DNA from: Solen grandis | Taxonomy: Eukaryota > Mollusca > Bivalvia > Adapedonta > Solenidae | Assembly (NCBI GenBank): GCA_021229015.1 | Contig: CM037777.1 | Span: forward strand, 50,478,443 to 50,542,442 | Reading direction: 5' to 3' | DNA length: 64,000 nt | Shown here: piece by piece, positions 63,120-64,000 of the stretch | How the letters are laid out: each line of letters opens with the position of its first letter | Position numbering within the stretch: position 1 is the stretch's first letter | Made by a program: the position numbers and the translations under genes | Notes under the pieces: generated by a model | What the model saw: the letters and a program-made list of their open reading frames with translations, nothing else | Told to the model about the DNA's origin: nothing | The model's database searches: none

Positions 63120-64000
63120 ATAGGCATTGTAAAGGTCAAATGATTTTAAAGACATTTCTGCAGGTTACCACACACACATACATTTTTTTTTACAATTTCA
63201 GAAAGCCTTTATATCAGGGGATTGCATCTGAAAAAATAAAGGAAATCTGTTGATTTTTTTTTATCAAGAAATATATTTTGGTCCAGACACAATGGCTATT
63301 TTTGCTCATAGTGTATTTACATTGCATGTATGACAGTATTTTCACCTGTAACTTATAAAACACATTATAAGTTACAAATTATTATAAGATATTATGAAAA
63401 ATTAATATTTTTTTGACAAGTTTTGAAAGTATTTGGCATGCAATCCAATTTTTGAATGCTTTGATTTTTTTTCAAACAGTTATATTTTACCCTAACCTTA
63501 TTTCTTAAAGGAGCATGCGGTGACCCTCTGTCACCCTCTATTTTTAATTCATAATTATATCTTTTAGTTATAGCCTAAAGTACTTATGTGCAAAATTTTA
63601 GAAAATTCTGTTCGTTTGAAAAATACCCGCTGAAATGCCGTTACGGTAGTGGGATCTTAATGCATTACCTCCAGTTAAAGAAACTTTTTTTTTTTACACC
63701 AAGGGTTGTGGGTTTAAATCCCAGTAGGGTCATGTATTTTTCTATTTTCTCTTTGACCATAAATTCTGTATCACTCATTTCAGATTTAGAAAGAAAAAAG
63801 CGTTTTATTTCATTTTTATAGTATATTGGATTTAATAACAAATATTTTACCTTGTATATTTAAAGTCTGATTAAATCAAACAATTAAAACAAGTGCTTTG
63901 AAATTTAGCAAGATCAAGTTAATCAACCAATTACTTCAAAGAGAATTTTGTTTATTACTTAGAAATAAATATCTCAGTTATGTAGAATTATATATTTTTG
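63120..64000. other. non-coding, AT-rich end of window
   Basis: A B-box-like 'gggtttaaatccc' near 63710 may be a SINE remnant. Nothing else recognised. Confidence 0.3.

Overview
The window looks like nuclear DNA of a marine bivalve (a clam-like mollusc is my best guess). It is AT-rich and full of dispersed repeats of kinds common in bivalves: tRNA-derived SINEs, TTAA-flanked hairpin MITEs, Helentron/pearl-like elements and 'gggccataact' repeats. It carries a replication-dependent histone gene cluster with metazoan 3' stem-loops. Two runs of exactly 100 N (26201-26300 and 39013-39112) are scaffold gaps that bracket the whole histone segment.

Layout. 1-25.2 kb: repeat-rich DNA in which I pieced together minus-strand exons (25036-25136 down to 108-218). 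Their peptides fall in the order expected for FAAP100, a Fanconi anaemia core-complex subunit; this was recognised from memory and not searched. 26.3-39.0 kb: the histone cluster. One complete 5.82-kb quintet has all genes on the minus strand, transcribed in the order H1, H3, H4, H2B, H2A. The next unit supplies a second H2A, an H2B split by a 3.7-kb insertion, a full H2B and the 3' end of an H4 that is lost in the gap. 39.1-64 kb: intergenic or intronic sequence with SINEs, a miniature LTR retrotransposon whose LTR contains a tRNA-like box A/box B module, MITEs, microsatellites and one possible first exon (47.5 kb).

How it works together. The five histone genes make the nucleosome core and linker histones in S phase. 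Each ends in a 16-nt stem-loop (the SLBP site). Most also carry a purine-rich element of the CGAAARG type about 10-20 nt downstream, where U7 snRNP would bind. H2A, H2B and H3 promoters share an AAACGGATTGA motif; H1 has its own AAACACA box. The 3.7-kb insertion duplicates 189 bp of H2B exactly and separates the intact H2B from its downstream processing element. The insert also holds minus-strand islands that look like exons in very AT-rich introns. Outside the histones no annotated function is certain.
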